61,860 bases of DNA from Anaerophilus nitritigenes (GTDB taxonomy: Bacteria; Bacillota; Clostridia; Peptostreptococcales; Thermotaleaceae), in NCBI RefSeq assembly GCF_004138215.1, contig NZ_RYYS01000014.1:1-61860 (forward strand). Direction: 5' to 3'. The notes beneath the pieces are model-generated. The model saw nothing but the letters and a program-made list of their open reading frames with translations, was not told the origin of the DNA and did no database searches. The position numbers and the translations under genes were made by a program. Positions 18,904-27,533 of the stretch are shown here, piece after piece (position 1 is the stretch's first letter; every line of letters starts with the position of its first letter).

Positions 18904-20413
18904 TGTTTCGGATAAAAGAGGAATTGTAGAGTTTGCAAAAAAACTTCAAGATATGAATATAGAAATCATATCAACTGGAGGAACAGCAAAGGTTTTAAAG
19001 GAAAATGGAATCAAAGTCATAGGAATATCAGAGATTACAAATTTTCCTGAGTGTTTAGATGGAAGAGTTAAAACTCTGCATCCTGCTGTTCATGGAGGAT
19101 TGCTTGCAAGACGAGATGATGAAACTCATATGAAGCAGCTTAAAAGTTTAAATATTACACCAATTGATATGGTAGTCATTAATTTATATCCTTTTAAAGA
19201 AACCATAAGCAAAGAAGATGTAACATTAGAAGAAGCTATTGAAAATATAGATATTGGTGGGCCTACTATGCTACGATCTGCTGCTAAAAATCATAAAGAT
19301 GTAGTAGTAGTATGCAATCCTGATAATTATAAAGATGTAATTAGTGAAATACAAAAAGGTGAAATTTCTTATGATATGAAATATAAGTTAGCACTTAAAG
19401 TGTTTGAGCATACTGCTCATTATGATGCACTCATATCTGAGTATTTAAGAAAAGAAATCAATGAAGAACTTCCTTCTACACTTACATTGACTTATGAAAA
19501 AGTACAAGATTTAAGATATGGAGAAAATCCTCATCAAAAGGCAGTATTTTATAAAGAGATAGGAGAAAAAGAAGGTTCATTAATAGAAGCTACAAAGATT
19601 CATGGAAAAGAGCTTTCTTTTAATAATATAAATGATGCAAATGGAGCATTGGAGCTTTTAAAAGAATACGAAGAGCCTACTGTAGTAGCAGTTAAGCATA
19701 CTAATGCTTGTGGAGTTGGAAGTGGCTATGATATTTATGATGCATATGTAAAAGCCTATGAATGTGATCCAGTTTCTATATTTGGAGGAATTATCGTAGC
19801 CAATAGAAAGATAGATAAAAAAACAGCAGAAGAAATCAACAAAATATTTATAGAAATAGTTATTGCACCAGATTTTGATCAAGATGCACTAGAAATTTTA
19901 CAATCTAAGAAAAATATAAGAATATTAAAGCTTTCTAATATAAATGTGAAACAGTCAAAAGGATCTATAGATATAAAGAAAGTAAATGGAGGAATTTTGA
20001 TTCAAGAAATAGACTATGATTTGACAACGGATATAAAAGTAGTAACAGAAAGAATTCCTACACAAAAAGAAATGAAAGACATGATTTTTGCTCTAAAGGT
20101 TGTAAAACATATTAAATCTAACGGAATTGTTCTTGCAAAGGATCAAAAGACTATAGGGATAGGACCTGGACAAGTCAATAGAATATGGGCTGTAGAAAAT
20201 TCTATCAAGCAATCTAATGAAGAAGTAAAGGGTAGTGTACTTGCATCTGATGCATTTTTCCCATTTTCAGATTGTGTAGAGGAAGCAGCAAAATCAGGAG
20301 TTACAGCAATCATTCAGCCAGGAGGTTCTATTAAAGATGAAGAATCTATACAAATGGCAAATGAATATGGAATAGCTATGGTATTTACTTCAATGAGACA
20401 TTTTAAACACTAA
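18884..20413 (+). CDS. purH: AICAR transformylase / IMP cyclohydrolase
   Basis: Bifunctional enzyme for the last two steps to IMP. In the 509 residues, the N-terminal cyclohydrolase starts [18 protein letters not shown] and includes STGGTAKVL and [20 protein letters not shown]. The C-terminal transformylase carries [21 protein letters not shown] and the terminal MRHFKH. The start lies inside purN behind a GGGGGATTAGAGG site. No defects seen. Confidence 0.97.
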   Translation: MKRALISVSDKRGIVEFAKKLQDMNIEIISTGGTAKVLKENGIKVIGISEITNFPECLDGRVKTLHPAVHGGLLARRDDETHMKQLKSLNITPIDMVVINLYPFKETISKEDVTLEEAIENIDIGGPTMLRSAAKNHKDVVVVCNPDNYKDVISEIQKGEISYDMKYKLALKVFEHTAHYDALISEYLRKEINEELPSTLTLTYEKVQDLRYGENPHQKAVFYKEIGEKEGSLIEATKIHGKELSFNNINDANGALELLKEYEEPTVVAVKHTNACGVGSGYDIYDAYVKAYECDPVSIFGGIIVANRKIDKKTAEEINKIFIEIVIAPDFDQDALEILQSKKNIRILKLSNINVKQSKGSIDIKKVNGGILIQEIDYDLTTDIKVVTERIPTQKEMKDMIFALKVVKHIKSNGIVLAKDQKTIGIGPGQVNRIWAVENSIKQSNEEVKGSVLASDAFFPFSDCVEEAAKSGVTAIIQPGGSIKDEESIQMANEYGIAMVFTSMRHFKH

Positions 20414-20425
20414 GGAGGAGTACCG

Positions 20426-21688
20426 ATGAATGTATTGGTGATAGGAAGTGGCGGAAGAGAGCATGCAATCATATATAAAATCAGTCAAAGTCCAAAAGTA
20501 AAAAAGATTTATTGTGCTCCGGGAAATGCAGGGATCAAAGACTTAGCAGTATGTGTAGATATAAGTGTTGAAGATATAGAGGGACTTTTAAAATTTGCAA
20601 AGGAAAACAAAATTGATTTAACGATTGTAGGACCTGAAGTACCATTAGTTTTAGGAATTGTAGATGAGTTTCAAAGTAATGGGCTGAAAATATTTGGACC
20701 TAATAAAGAATGTTCACGACTTGAAGGAAGTAAAGCGTATACAAAAGAATTTTTAATAAGACATAATATTCCTACTGCAAAATATGAAGAGTACACAGAT
20801 TTTAAGAAAGCAGAAGAAAATATAGACAAGTTTGGATATCCAGTAGTTTTAAAAGCAGATGGATTGGCTGCAGGAAAAGGAGTTGTGATTCCTCAAGCTA
20901 AGGAAGAAGCTATGGTAGCATTAGAAGAGATGATGAAAGAGAAAAAATTTGGACAAGCAGGATCAAAAGTAGTCATAGAAGAGTACTTAACGGGAATAGA
21001 AGCATCTATATTATGCTTTGTAGATGGAAAGACTATTATACCTATGGTAAGTGCACAAGATTACAAAAAGGTATATGATAAAGACCGAGGACCAAATACA
21101 GGGGGGATGGGAAGTTATTCTCCAAGTTTTTTAGATAATGAGAAATTCCAAGAAGAAATACAAAAGATTATATTAAATCCTATCATAGAAGGATTTAAAA
21201 AAGATAAACTAGATTTTAAAGGAATTTTATTTATAGGACTTATGATTACCAATGAAGGAATTAAGGTATTAGAATTTAATGTAAGATTTGGAGATCCAGA
21301 GACTCAAGCTATTCTTCCAAGACTAAAAACTGATTTGATAGACATTATAGAGAGTATTATAGGTGAAAAGCTAGATACACAACCTATATTATGGAAAGAA
21401 GAAAAAACAGTTTGTGTAGTCATAGCTTCAGGGGGATACCCAGAAAATTATGAAAAAGAAAAAGTAATACATGGACTAGATGAGATAAAAGATTCAATTG
21501 TATTTCATGCTGGAACAAAAGAAGTAGACGGAGAAGTTTTAACAAATGGAGGAAGAGTTTTAGGGGTCATGGCTTATGGAAAAACTGTAGAAGAAGCTAG
21601 AGAAAGAGTTTATAGGGATGTTTCTAAGATATCATTTGAGGATATGCATTATAGAAAAGATATAGGAAAAGTGATAACACCTGCATAA
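20426..21688 (+). CDS. purD: GAR synthetase
   Basis: Joins glycine to phosphoribosylamine with ATP. The 420-residue ATP-grasp protein shows GSGGREHAI at the N-terminus, VVLKADGLAAGKGV, and GPNTGGMGSYSP plus EFNVRFGDPETQ in the ATP-grasp part. It is the last gene of the operon, and the terminator stem begins within its final codons. purB and purA are not in this window. RBS AAGGAGGAG. Confidence 0.97.
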   Translation: MNVLVIGSGGREHAIIYKISQSPKVKKIYCAPGNAGIKDLAVCVDISVEDIEGLLKFAKENKIDLTIVGPEVPLVLGIVDEFQSNGLKIFGPNKECSRLEGSKAYTKEFLIRHNIPTAKYEEYTDFKKAEENIDKFGYPVVLKADGLAAGKGVVIPQAKEEAMVALEEMMKEKKFGQAGSKVVIEEYLTGIEASILCFVDGKTIIPMVSAQDYKKVYDKDRGPNTGGMGSYSPSFLDNEKFQEEIQKIILNPIIEGFKKDKLDFKGILFIGLMITNEGIKVLEFNVRFGDPETQAILPRLKTDLIDIIESIIGEKLDTQPILWKEEKTVCVVIASGGYPENYEKEKVIHGLDEIKDSIVFHAGTKEVDGEVLTNGGRVLGVMAYGKTVEEARERVYRDVSKISFEDMHYRKDIGKVITPA

Positions 21689-21711
21689 AAGTGTAGGTGT
21701 TTTTATTTTTA
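21677..21711 (+). terminator. pur operon terminator
   Basis: ACACCTGCA/TGTAGGTGT stem with loop TAAAAG, followed by TTTTATTTTT. The stem includes the purD stop codon. Confidence 0.85.
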
Positions 21712-21767
21712 AATAAGAAGGAATATAAAAATACAATATAGAATAATAAAGGATTGAGGTGATTAAA

Positions 21768-22301
21768 ATGAAATTTAAAGTAAATGAGATAACGATTATA
21801 GGTATAACAGCGGCATTAATGGTGGCTATTGGATATATATTATATGTAACAGGAAGCTTTTTACCTATTCCAGGGTCGAAATTTTTAATGTTTTCACCTT
21901 TTTTAGGTTTTATACTTACTATGCCTATATATAAAATTCGAAGAATGGGAGTTTTATCTGCTATAAGCTTTGTATTTGGAATTATTATGTCAAGTATATC
22001 TATATTTATGGGATTATCTATACTGGCCTCAGGAATATTTACAGACTTATTGTCTAAGATACTTTTTAAAAATTATAATTCTAATCAAAAAATAATTTTA
22101 TCAATAGGATTTTATCCTATGTTTAGTTTAATCAACTCATTCTTGGTGGGATTATATATCACGGGAAATAAAGCATTTGCTTTAGATGGAGGATATGATA
22201 TGCTAGGTATTGTTTCATGTATTATATATGCTTTGGGAGTATTAGGATCTTATGCGGCACTTAAGGTATTGCCATCTAGAATTATGAAAGAAAGATGTTA
22301 A
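21768..22301 (+). CDS. Small polytopic membrane protein, possibly an ECF S-component
   Basis: 177 residues with about five or six hydrophobic helices (for example IIGITAALMVAIGYILYV, LGFILTMPIY, GIIMSSISIFMGLSILASGI). There is a PGSKFLMFSP loop after helix 1 and a short basic C-terminus. Size and topology resemble substrate-binding S-components of energy-coupling-factor vitamin transporters. No substrate motif was recognised and no ECF ATPase or T component is near. The ATG at 21768 follows GATTGAGGTG and is preferred to a GTG at 21759. Confidence 0.7.
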   Translation: MKFKVNEITIIGITAALMVAIGYILYVTGSFLPIPGSKFLMFSPFLGFILTMPIYKIRRMGVLSAISFVFGIIMSSISIFMGLSILASGIFTDLLSKILFKNYNSNQKIILSIGFYPMFSLINSFLVGLYITGNKAFALDGGYDMLGIVSCIIYALGVLGSYAALKVLPSRIMKERC

Positions 22302-22380
22302 TGTTTGAATCAAACAAGATATAAAGGAAAGAGATATTCAAAAAAGATACATAAAAAGAAATGGTCAATGAAAGCGAATT

Positions 22381-22406
22381 AAAGCTGGAGTAAAAACTCC
22401 AGCTTT
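22381..22406. terminator. Bidirectional terminator between convergent genes
   Basis: Perfect 11-bp stem AAAGCTGGAGT/ACTCCAGCTTT with AAAA loop. It lies between the plus-strand membrane gene and the minus-strand proline-rich gene. Confidence 0.75.
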
Positions 22407-22423
22407 AGAAAGTTTAATATTTT

Positions 22424-22777
22424 TTAAACACATACAAAAGATTGTATATTTCTTAAATCTGTACCATAATACATCCACCAAAATCCAGTCCATCTATAAC
22501 CAGAGATAGATCTTCTACCTATATATACAGGATAAAACCAAAAGTTATCTCCATTGTTTAGCCAAATATAAGTGAATCTGTTTCGACATCTTCGAATAGA
22601 TCCAGGATCAACAGCTCTAGGTGCTTTAGGTGGAACTCTTGATGGAGGAGGAGAAGTAGGGGGTGGTGGCATTTGTGACGGTGGTTGAGGACCAAATGGT
22701 GGTTGAGGGCCAAATGGTGGTTGAGGGCCAAATGGTGGTTGAGGACCAAATGGTGGAAATAAAGGTGGCATAACCAT
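22424..22777 (-). CDS. Proline-rich repeat protein with aromatic C-terminal domain
   Basis: 117 residues in two parts. The N-terminal ~60 carry four PPFGPQ hexapeptides (exact 18-bp DNA repeats, 22682-22753) and a Pro-rich linker. The C-terminal ~58 residues form a compact aromatic domain starting RRCRNRFTYIWLNNGDNFWF and ending NIQSFVCV, with several Trp/Tyr and two Cys. Similar small proteins occur in spore-formers, and a spore-surface role is possible but not shown. The ATG at 22777 is 8 bases after AAAGGAG. An overlapping frame (22558-22782) is Leu/His-rich and looks spurious. Confidence 0.8.
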   Translation of the reverse strand: MVMPPLFPPFGPQPPFGPQPPFGPQPPFGPQPPSQMPPPPTSPPPSRVPPKAPRAVDPGSIRRCRNRFTYIWLNNGDNFWFYPVYIGRRSISGYRWTGFWWMYYGTDLRNIQSFVCV

Positions 22778-22961
22778 ATCATACACTCCTTTCCTAGTTT
22801 GTACTATAGTATATTCTCAATAAAATAAAATGTGCACATGGATAGGATATATTTAAAAAGAATAAAATATAAAAAGATTAATATGCAAAGTATTACATAT
22901 ACGATTGAAGTAAAGATGTGTATGGATTATTCCGATAAAAAATTTAGGAAGGAGAGATATA

Positions 22962-23276
22962 ATGATTTTAGTGAATACAGACTTTATTACTGAAAAAAAG
23001 ATAGAAACAATAGGACTTGTAAAAGGATCTACTGTAAGAGCAAAGCATGTTGGAAAAGATATTATGAGTGGACTGAAAACTTTAGTAGGAGGAGAGATTA
23101 CTTCTTACAAAGAAATGATGGAGGAAGCAAGAGAAATTGCTACCAATAGAATGATGGAAGAAGCAAAAAAAATAGGGGCAGATGGAATCATAAATATAAG
23201 ATATGCAACAAGTGCTATTATGCAAGGAGCAGCAGAAGTGATTGTTTATGGTACAGCTGTTAAAATAATAGAATAG
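22962..23276 (+). CDS. YbjQ/UPF0145 family protein
   Basis: 104 residues, the full length of this small family, which forms oligomers and has no established function (sometimes called heavy-metal-binding domain). Typical features are GLVKGSTVRAKHVGKDI, GLKTLVGGEITSYKEMMEEA and GADGIINIRYATS. Good AGGAAGGAGAG site. It stands alone between divergent and co-directional neighbours and has its own terminator. Confidence 0.9.
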   Translation: MILVNTDFITEKKIETIGLVKGSTVRAKHVGKDIMSGLKTLVGGEITSYKEMMEEAREIATNRMMEEAKKIGADGIINIRYATSAIMQGAAEVIVYGTAVKIIE

Positions 23277-23318
23277 TAGCCCTTGTTTTTATGACAATCT
23301 TTAAATTATTAACAGTTT

Positions 23319-23347
23319 GAAGCTATGAAATCATAGCTTCAATTTTT
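23319..23347 (+). terminator. Terminator after the YbjQ-like gene
   Basis: GAAGCTATGA/TCATAGCTTC 10-bp stem with AA at the tip, followed by AATTTTT. Confidence 0.75.
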
Positions 23348-23461
23348 AATGTCTATGTTGTAAAATAGGGAAAAAGTTATGTATTAGGGGAATGTAATAA
23401 ATTTGTAAAGAATTTATGAATAATTTGTTATATACTAGTATATGGAAAAGGGGGTGTTTTT

Positions 23462-24181
23462 ATCAAAAATGCAATAGAAATCAAGGATGTCCGAAAAGTC
23501 TATAGAGTAGGAGATGAAAAGGTAGTTGCACTGAATCATGTTTCCTTGGAAATCAAGCAAGGAGAAGTTTGTTGTTTTTTAGGAACCTCAGGGTCAGGGA
23601 AATCAACCCTTTTAAATCTTATGGCAGGACTTGAAAAGCCTACAAAAGGAACAATTAAAATCAATGGACATTTTATTCAAAAAATGACTGAAAAGCAACT
23701 TGCTAAATTTAGACAAAAATATGTTGGTTTTATTTTTCAATCGTATAACCTGCTTCCTGCATTAACAGCAGTTGAAAATGTTAGTTTACCCCTTACGTTT
23801 AGAGGGATAGGAAAAAGCAAGAGAGAAGAAATATCAAAAAAAATGTTAGAAGCTGTTGGGCTTAAAAAATATATTACCCATAAACCTACTCAGATGAGTG
23901 GAGGACAACAACAGAGGGTAGGAATTGCAAGAGCATTTGTAAGTTATCCTCCTATTGTTTTTGCGGATGAGCCTACAGGAAATTTGGATTCTAAAACGAC
24001 CCATGAAGTGATGGGGTTAATGCTTGAAATGGCAAAAGAGCACAATGAGACATTAATTATTGTAACGCATGACAAAAGTATAGCACAATATGCAGATAAA
24101 ATTGTCTATATATTAGATGGAGATATACAAAAGATAGAAGAAAAAAACAAGGAGGAGAATTATGAGAAAGAGGGTAATTAG
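23462..24181 (+). CDS. ABC transporter ATPase, MacB/LolD type, apparent ATC start
   Basis: ATPase of an export-type ABC system, about 239 residues. Motifs are Walker A GTSGSGKST, Q-loop FIFQSYNLLPALT, signature MSGGQQQR, Walker B VFADEPTGNLDS and H-loop IIVTHDKS. The family N-terminus (IEIKDVRKVYRVGDEKVVAL) is encoded upstream of the first in-frame TTG (23546), yet no ATG, GTG or TTG in that frame precedes it nearby. The ATC at 23462 lies 5 bases after AAAAGGGGGTG and would give M-K-N-A-I-E-I. A mutated start codon or sequencing error is the alternative. It overlaps the next gene by 20 bases. Confidence 0.85.
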   Translation: MKNAIEIKDVRKVYRVGDEKVVALNHVSLEIKQGEVCCFLGTSGSGKSTLLNLMAGLEKPTKGTIKINGHFIQKMTEKQLAKFRQKYVGFIFQSYNLLPALTAVENVSLPLTFRGIGKSKREEISKKMLEAVGLKKYITHKPTQMSGGQQQRVGIARAFVSYPPIVFADEPTGNLDSKTTHEVMGLMLEMAKEHNETLIIVTHDKSIAQYADKIVYILDGDIQKIEEKNKEENYEKEGN

Positions 24182-26156
24182 TTTATTTTTTATTTTTGTA
24201 TTAATGGTAAGTATTTTACCTATTCAGCAATTAGCTTATGCTGATGGATCTAAATTGGTTATTGGAAGAAATACAGCTGTACCAACTTTTAAGCCTGGTG
24301 AGGATGTAAGATTGGGGATTCCTATAGAAAATATTGGAGAAGAGAGTGCAAAAAATGTAATAGTATCTTTAGATACTAGTGATTTAAAAAGCTTTCCTTT
24401 TGTAATAGATAAAATGACTACAACAAAAAGAATTTCATCTATAAATGGAAAAAGTGATGAAGATATAGCATTCTATTTAAAAGTAGCTATGGATGCAGAA
24501 AGTAAGACCTATCCTATCAAATTTAACATCAAGTATGAGGGCGGTAGTATGTCTGAAACAATTTATGTAAAAATTGAAGAAAATTTAAAAAAACCTTCAT
24601 TAGAAGTCAAAGATGTGAAATTTAAAGGTGGAAGTGTGTTTAGTGGACAAAGTACCAATATGGAAATAGACCTTAGAAATGAAGGAGAAACTTTAGCAAA
24701 AGATATAGAACTTAAATTTGAAGGATTAAAAGCCAATGAAATTCGTCTAGATAAATATATGGAAAAGAAAAAGATCAAAGAAGTACAACCTAAACATTTT
24801 GAGAAAGTATCTTTTCCTATTTCAATAGGAAAAGATTTAGCAACAGGAACTTATGAATTAGAACTTATTATGAATTATAAAGATGAGTATGACCATGCTT
24901 ATGAAAAAAAGACAAAAGTATATGTACCAGTAGATGGAGCTGGAGATCAAGAATTAGATTTTTCTTTTGAAAAACTTACATATCCTAAAGATGGGGTAAA
25001 GACAGGTCAAGACTTTGTAGTTGGATTTGATCTTATAAATTCATCAGATCAAGATGCCAAAAATGTAAAAGTCACAGTAGATGGAGGAGAATTCATCTTA
25101 CCTAAATCGTCTTCTATTAAAAATATAAAAAATATTGCAGCTGGAAAAATGAATCATTTAGAGTTTAAGTTTTTTGCAAAAGATGGAGCAGAGTCAAAAA
25201 ATTATCCTATTCAGATAAAGGTAGAATATGGGATCAATAGTTCGAAAGCAGAAGATCTTCGTTCTATGAGTCAATACGTAGGGATATATGTTGTAGGAGA
25301 TAATTCTAAACTTACTCCAAAAATTATTGTAGATAATTATAATTTTGGAGGAGAATATGTAAAAACAGGAGAGGATTTTTTATTAAACATTTCTTTTTAT
25401 AATACAAATAAAAGTAATGCTATAAGCAATATAAAAGTAAGTTTAAGTTCAGAAGGAGAAATATTTACTCCAGTAGGAAGTAGTAATTCTTTTTATATAG
25501 ATGAAATAAATGCAAAGGGACATGCCCAAAAGACAATCAAATTAAAACCAAAAGTAGATGCAGAGAACAAAACTTATGGGATTAATGTAGATATTGAATA
25601 TGAGGATCATAATGGAAAGCAATATACAGCAAAAGAAAATATTGGTATTCCAGTAGTTCAAGATCTACAGCTAATAGTAGAACAAGTAGAAATTCCTCAA
25701 GAAGTTTTTGTAGGAAATCCTACAGGTATATCTGTAGCATTTTATAATACAGGAAGAAGTCTTCTTCGTAATGTAATGATTAAAACAGTAGGGGATTTTG
25801 AAATTCAAGAGGGAAATGTTTTTTTAGGAAACTTAGAACCGGGAAAAGATGATTACTACGATGTAACTATTACTCCAAGTAAAGAAGGAAAAATAAAAGG
25901 AAAGATTATTTTTGAATATGATGACAATATAGGAAAACATTATACAACAGAAAGAGAATTTGAAATGAATGTTATGAAGGAAGAAATGCCTCCTATGCCA
26001 GAAGAAGGAATGGATATGCCTGATCAAGATGGAAAAAATCCTAATAAAAAATGGATTATTATTTCTATTGTAGGAGTAGGTGTAGGTATAGGAGGGTGGA
26101 TTTTTTATAAAAAACGTAAGAAAAGAAAAGCTGAGGAAGTGAGTATAGATGAATAG
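24162..26156 (+). CDS. Secreted CARDB-type repeat protein anchored by a C-terminal helix
   Basis: 664 residues. A signal peptide (about 1-28) is followed by several beta-sandwich repeats resembling CARDB/COG1361 S-layer-like domains, seen as recurring phrases such as FKPGEDVRLGIPIENIGEES and GQDFVVGFDLINSSDQDAKN. A Met/Pro linker (EEMPPMPEEGMDMP), one membrane helix (WIIISIVGVGVGIGGWIFY) and a basic tail end the protein. It lies between the ATPase and the MacB-type permease and overlaps both, so it is probably the extracellular partner of that transporter, in place of a MacA-type adaptor. Function inferred from context only. Confidence 0.85.
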   Translation: MRKRVISLFFIFVLMVSILPIQQLAYADGSKLVIGRNTAVPTFKPGEDVRLGIPIENIGEESAKNVIVSLDTSDLKSFPFVIDKMTTTKRISSINGKSDEDIAFYLKVAMDAESKTYPIKFNIKYEGGSMSETIYVKIEENLKKPSLEVKDVKFKGGSVFSGQSTNMEIDLRNEGETLAKDIELKFEGLKANEIRLDKYMEKKKIKEVQPKHFEKVSFPISIGKDLATGTYELELIMNYKDEYDHAYEKKTKVYVPVDGAGDQELDFSFEKLTYPKDGVKTGQDFVVGFDLINSSDQDAKNVKVTVDGGEFILPKSSSIKNIKNIAAGKMNHLEFKFFAKDGAESKNYPIQIKVEYGINSSKAEDLRSMSQYVGIYVVGDNSKLTPKIIVDNYNFGGEYVKTGEDFLLNISFYNTNKSNAISNIKVSLSSEGEIFTPVGSSNSFYIDEINAKGHAQKTIKLKPKVDAENKTYGINVDIEYEDHNGKQYTAKENIGIPVVQDLQLIVEQVEIPQEVFVGNPTGISVAFYNTGRSLLRNVMIKTVGDFEIQEGNVFLGNLEPGKDDYYDVTITPSKEGKIKGKIIFEYDDNIGKHYTTEREFEMNVMKEEMPPMPEEGMDMPDQDGKNPNKKWIIISIVGVGVGIGGWIFYKKRKKRKAEEVSIDE

Positions 26157-27495
26157 TATAGACCTTTTTAAAATGGCCTTTCATAATCTATGGAGAAAAA
26201 AAACAAGGACTTTTCTTACAGTTTTAGGAGTAATCATTGGAACGAGCTCTATTGTTGTTATGTTATCACTAGGAATTGCAATGGATCAAAGCTTTCAAGA
26301 ATATATTGACAGTATGGGGAATTTAAATATTATTGAAGTAAATAGTTCAGGCAGATATTATATGGACGAACAAGCTTCTAAAAATCAAAAGGAAATGAAG
26401 TTAAATGATGATGCAGTATCTAAGATCAAAGCAATACCAGGAGTTAAGGCTGTTATGCCTATTAAACGTGCTAGCATGAAAATGGCAGTAGGAAAAATGA
26501 TAGGATATGTAAGTGTTATAGGAATTCACCCTGAGATTATGGAGGAGTTTGATTTTAAGATAGATAGAGGAAGACTTTTATTACCTACAGATAAAGAAGT
26601 TATGATATTTGGTAGTCAAGTTGCTTTTGATTTTACAAACCCAAGACTAAGAAATGATTATGGTGGATTTTCAGATAAACCTCCTGTAGATTTAATAAGT
26701 AATAAAATGATTTTAACTTCAGATATGGATTATGGAGAAAGAAGAAGTAATTCTGAAAGAGACAAAGACTACAAACCTCCTAAGCCTCATGAAGTGAAAG
26801 GTGTGGGAATATTATTAGAAAGTAATAGTGATAAAGACTGGAATGCTTATATGAATATGAGTACATTAAAAAAGATATTAAAAGAAGATGAAAAATTTGA
26901 TAGGCAGAATAATAGAAAAAGAAATAAAGATGAAAATGAATATGGAAATTTAAAAGTAAAGGTAGAGAATATTGAGAAAGTAGAAAAAGTACAAGAACAA
27001 TTAAGAGAAATGGGATTCCAAGCTTTTAGCTTAACAGATATGTTAAAATCTATGAAGGAGCAATCTAGAAAGACACAAGCAATACTTGGAGGAATCGGAG
27101 CAGTTAGTTTATTAGTTGCGGCTATTGGAATTACAAACACTATGATTATGAGTATTTATGAAAGAACTAGAGAAATAGGAGTGATGAAAGTATTAGGAGC
27201 TGATCTTCCTGATATCAAGAAACTATTTTTGATAGAAGCAGCTATGATCGGTTTTGTAGGTGGAATATGTGGGCTTTTGTTTAGTTACTTAGTATCTTAT
27301 GGACTCAATAAAATTGGAGGAGGATTTATGGGGGGCATGGGAGGCATGGGAGGAGAAATAGGAATTTCTGTAATTACTCCTATGTTATCAGGGTCTGCAC
27401 TCATTTTTTCCACAGTTGTAGGAATTGTATCAGGATATTTACCAGCAAGAAGAGCTATGAACTTAAGCGCACTAGAAGCAATAAAGACAGAATAA
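26149..27495 (+). CDS. MacB/FtsX-type ABC permease
   Basis: 448 residues. A membrane helix near the N-terminus follows FHNLWRKKTRTFLTVLGVIIG, a large extracellular domain (about 45-300) comes next, and three C-terminal helices carry the FtsX core (TNTMIMSIYERTREIGVMKVLGA). A Gly/Met-rich loop (GGGFMGGMGGMGGE) sits between the last helices. With the ATPase and the CARDB protein it makes a complete three-gene unit whose genes overlap (20 and 8 bases). Such systems export or shear peptides or lipoproteins, but the cargo is unknown. Confidence 0.9.
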   Translation: MNSIDLFKMAFHNLWRKKTRTFLTVLGVIIGTSSIVVMLSLGIAMDQSFQEYIDSMGNLNIIEVNSSGRYYMDEQASKNQKEMKLNDDAVSKIKAIPGVKAVMPIKRASMKMAVGKMIGYVSVIGIHPEIMEEFDFKIDRGRLLLPTDKEVMIFGSQVAFDFTNPRLRNDYGGFSDKPPVDLISNKMILTSDMDYGERRSNSERDKDYKPPKPHEVKGVGILLESNSDKDWNAYMNMSTLKKILKEDEKFDRQNNRKRNKDENEYGNLKVKVENIEKVEKVQEQLREMGFQAFSLTDMLKSMKEQSRKTQAILGGIGAVSLLVAAIGITNTMIMSIYERTREIGVMKVLGADLPDIKKLFLIEAAMIGFVGGICGLLFSYLVSYGLNKIGGGFMGGMGGMGGEIGISVITPMLSGSALIFSTVVGIVSGYLPARRAMNLSALEAIKTE

Positions 27496-27526
27496 GAGAA
27501 GGATTTTTTCTCTTATTCTGTCTTTT
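27485..27526. terminator. Bidirectional terminator between MacB-like permease and nhaC
   Basis: A perfect 16-bp stem (27485-27500 with 27508-27523) around GGATTTT, ending TTTT on the plus strand. The permease stop codon is inside the stem. Confidence 0.85.
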
Positions 27527-27533
27527 ACAAATT

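Noticed and set aside
22682-22753. Four regular 18-bp units, considered as a CRISPR-like array
   Set aside because: There are no spacers; the units are head-to-tail codons for PPFGPQ inside a coding region.
22558-22782. 74-residue minus-strand frame overlapping the proline-rich gene
   Set aside because: It is the alternative reading of the same repeats (Leu/His-rich) and ends inside the gene; the proline-rich frame has the conserved-looking C-terminal domain and better start spacing.
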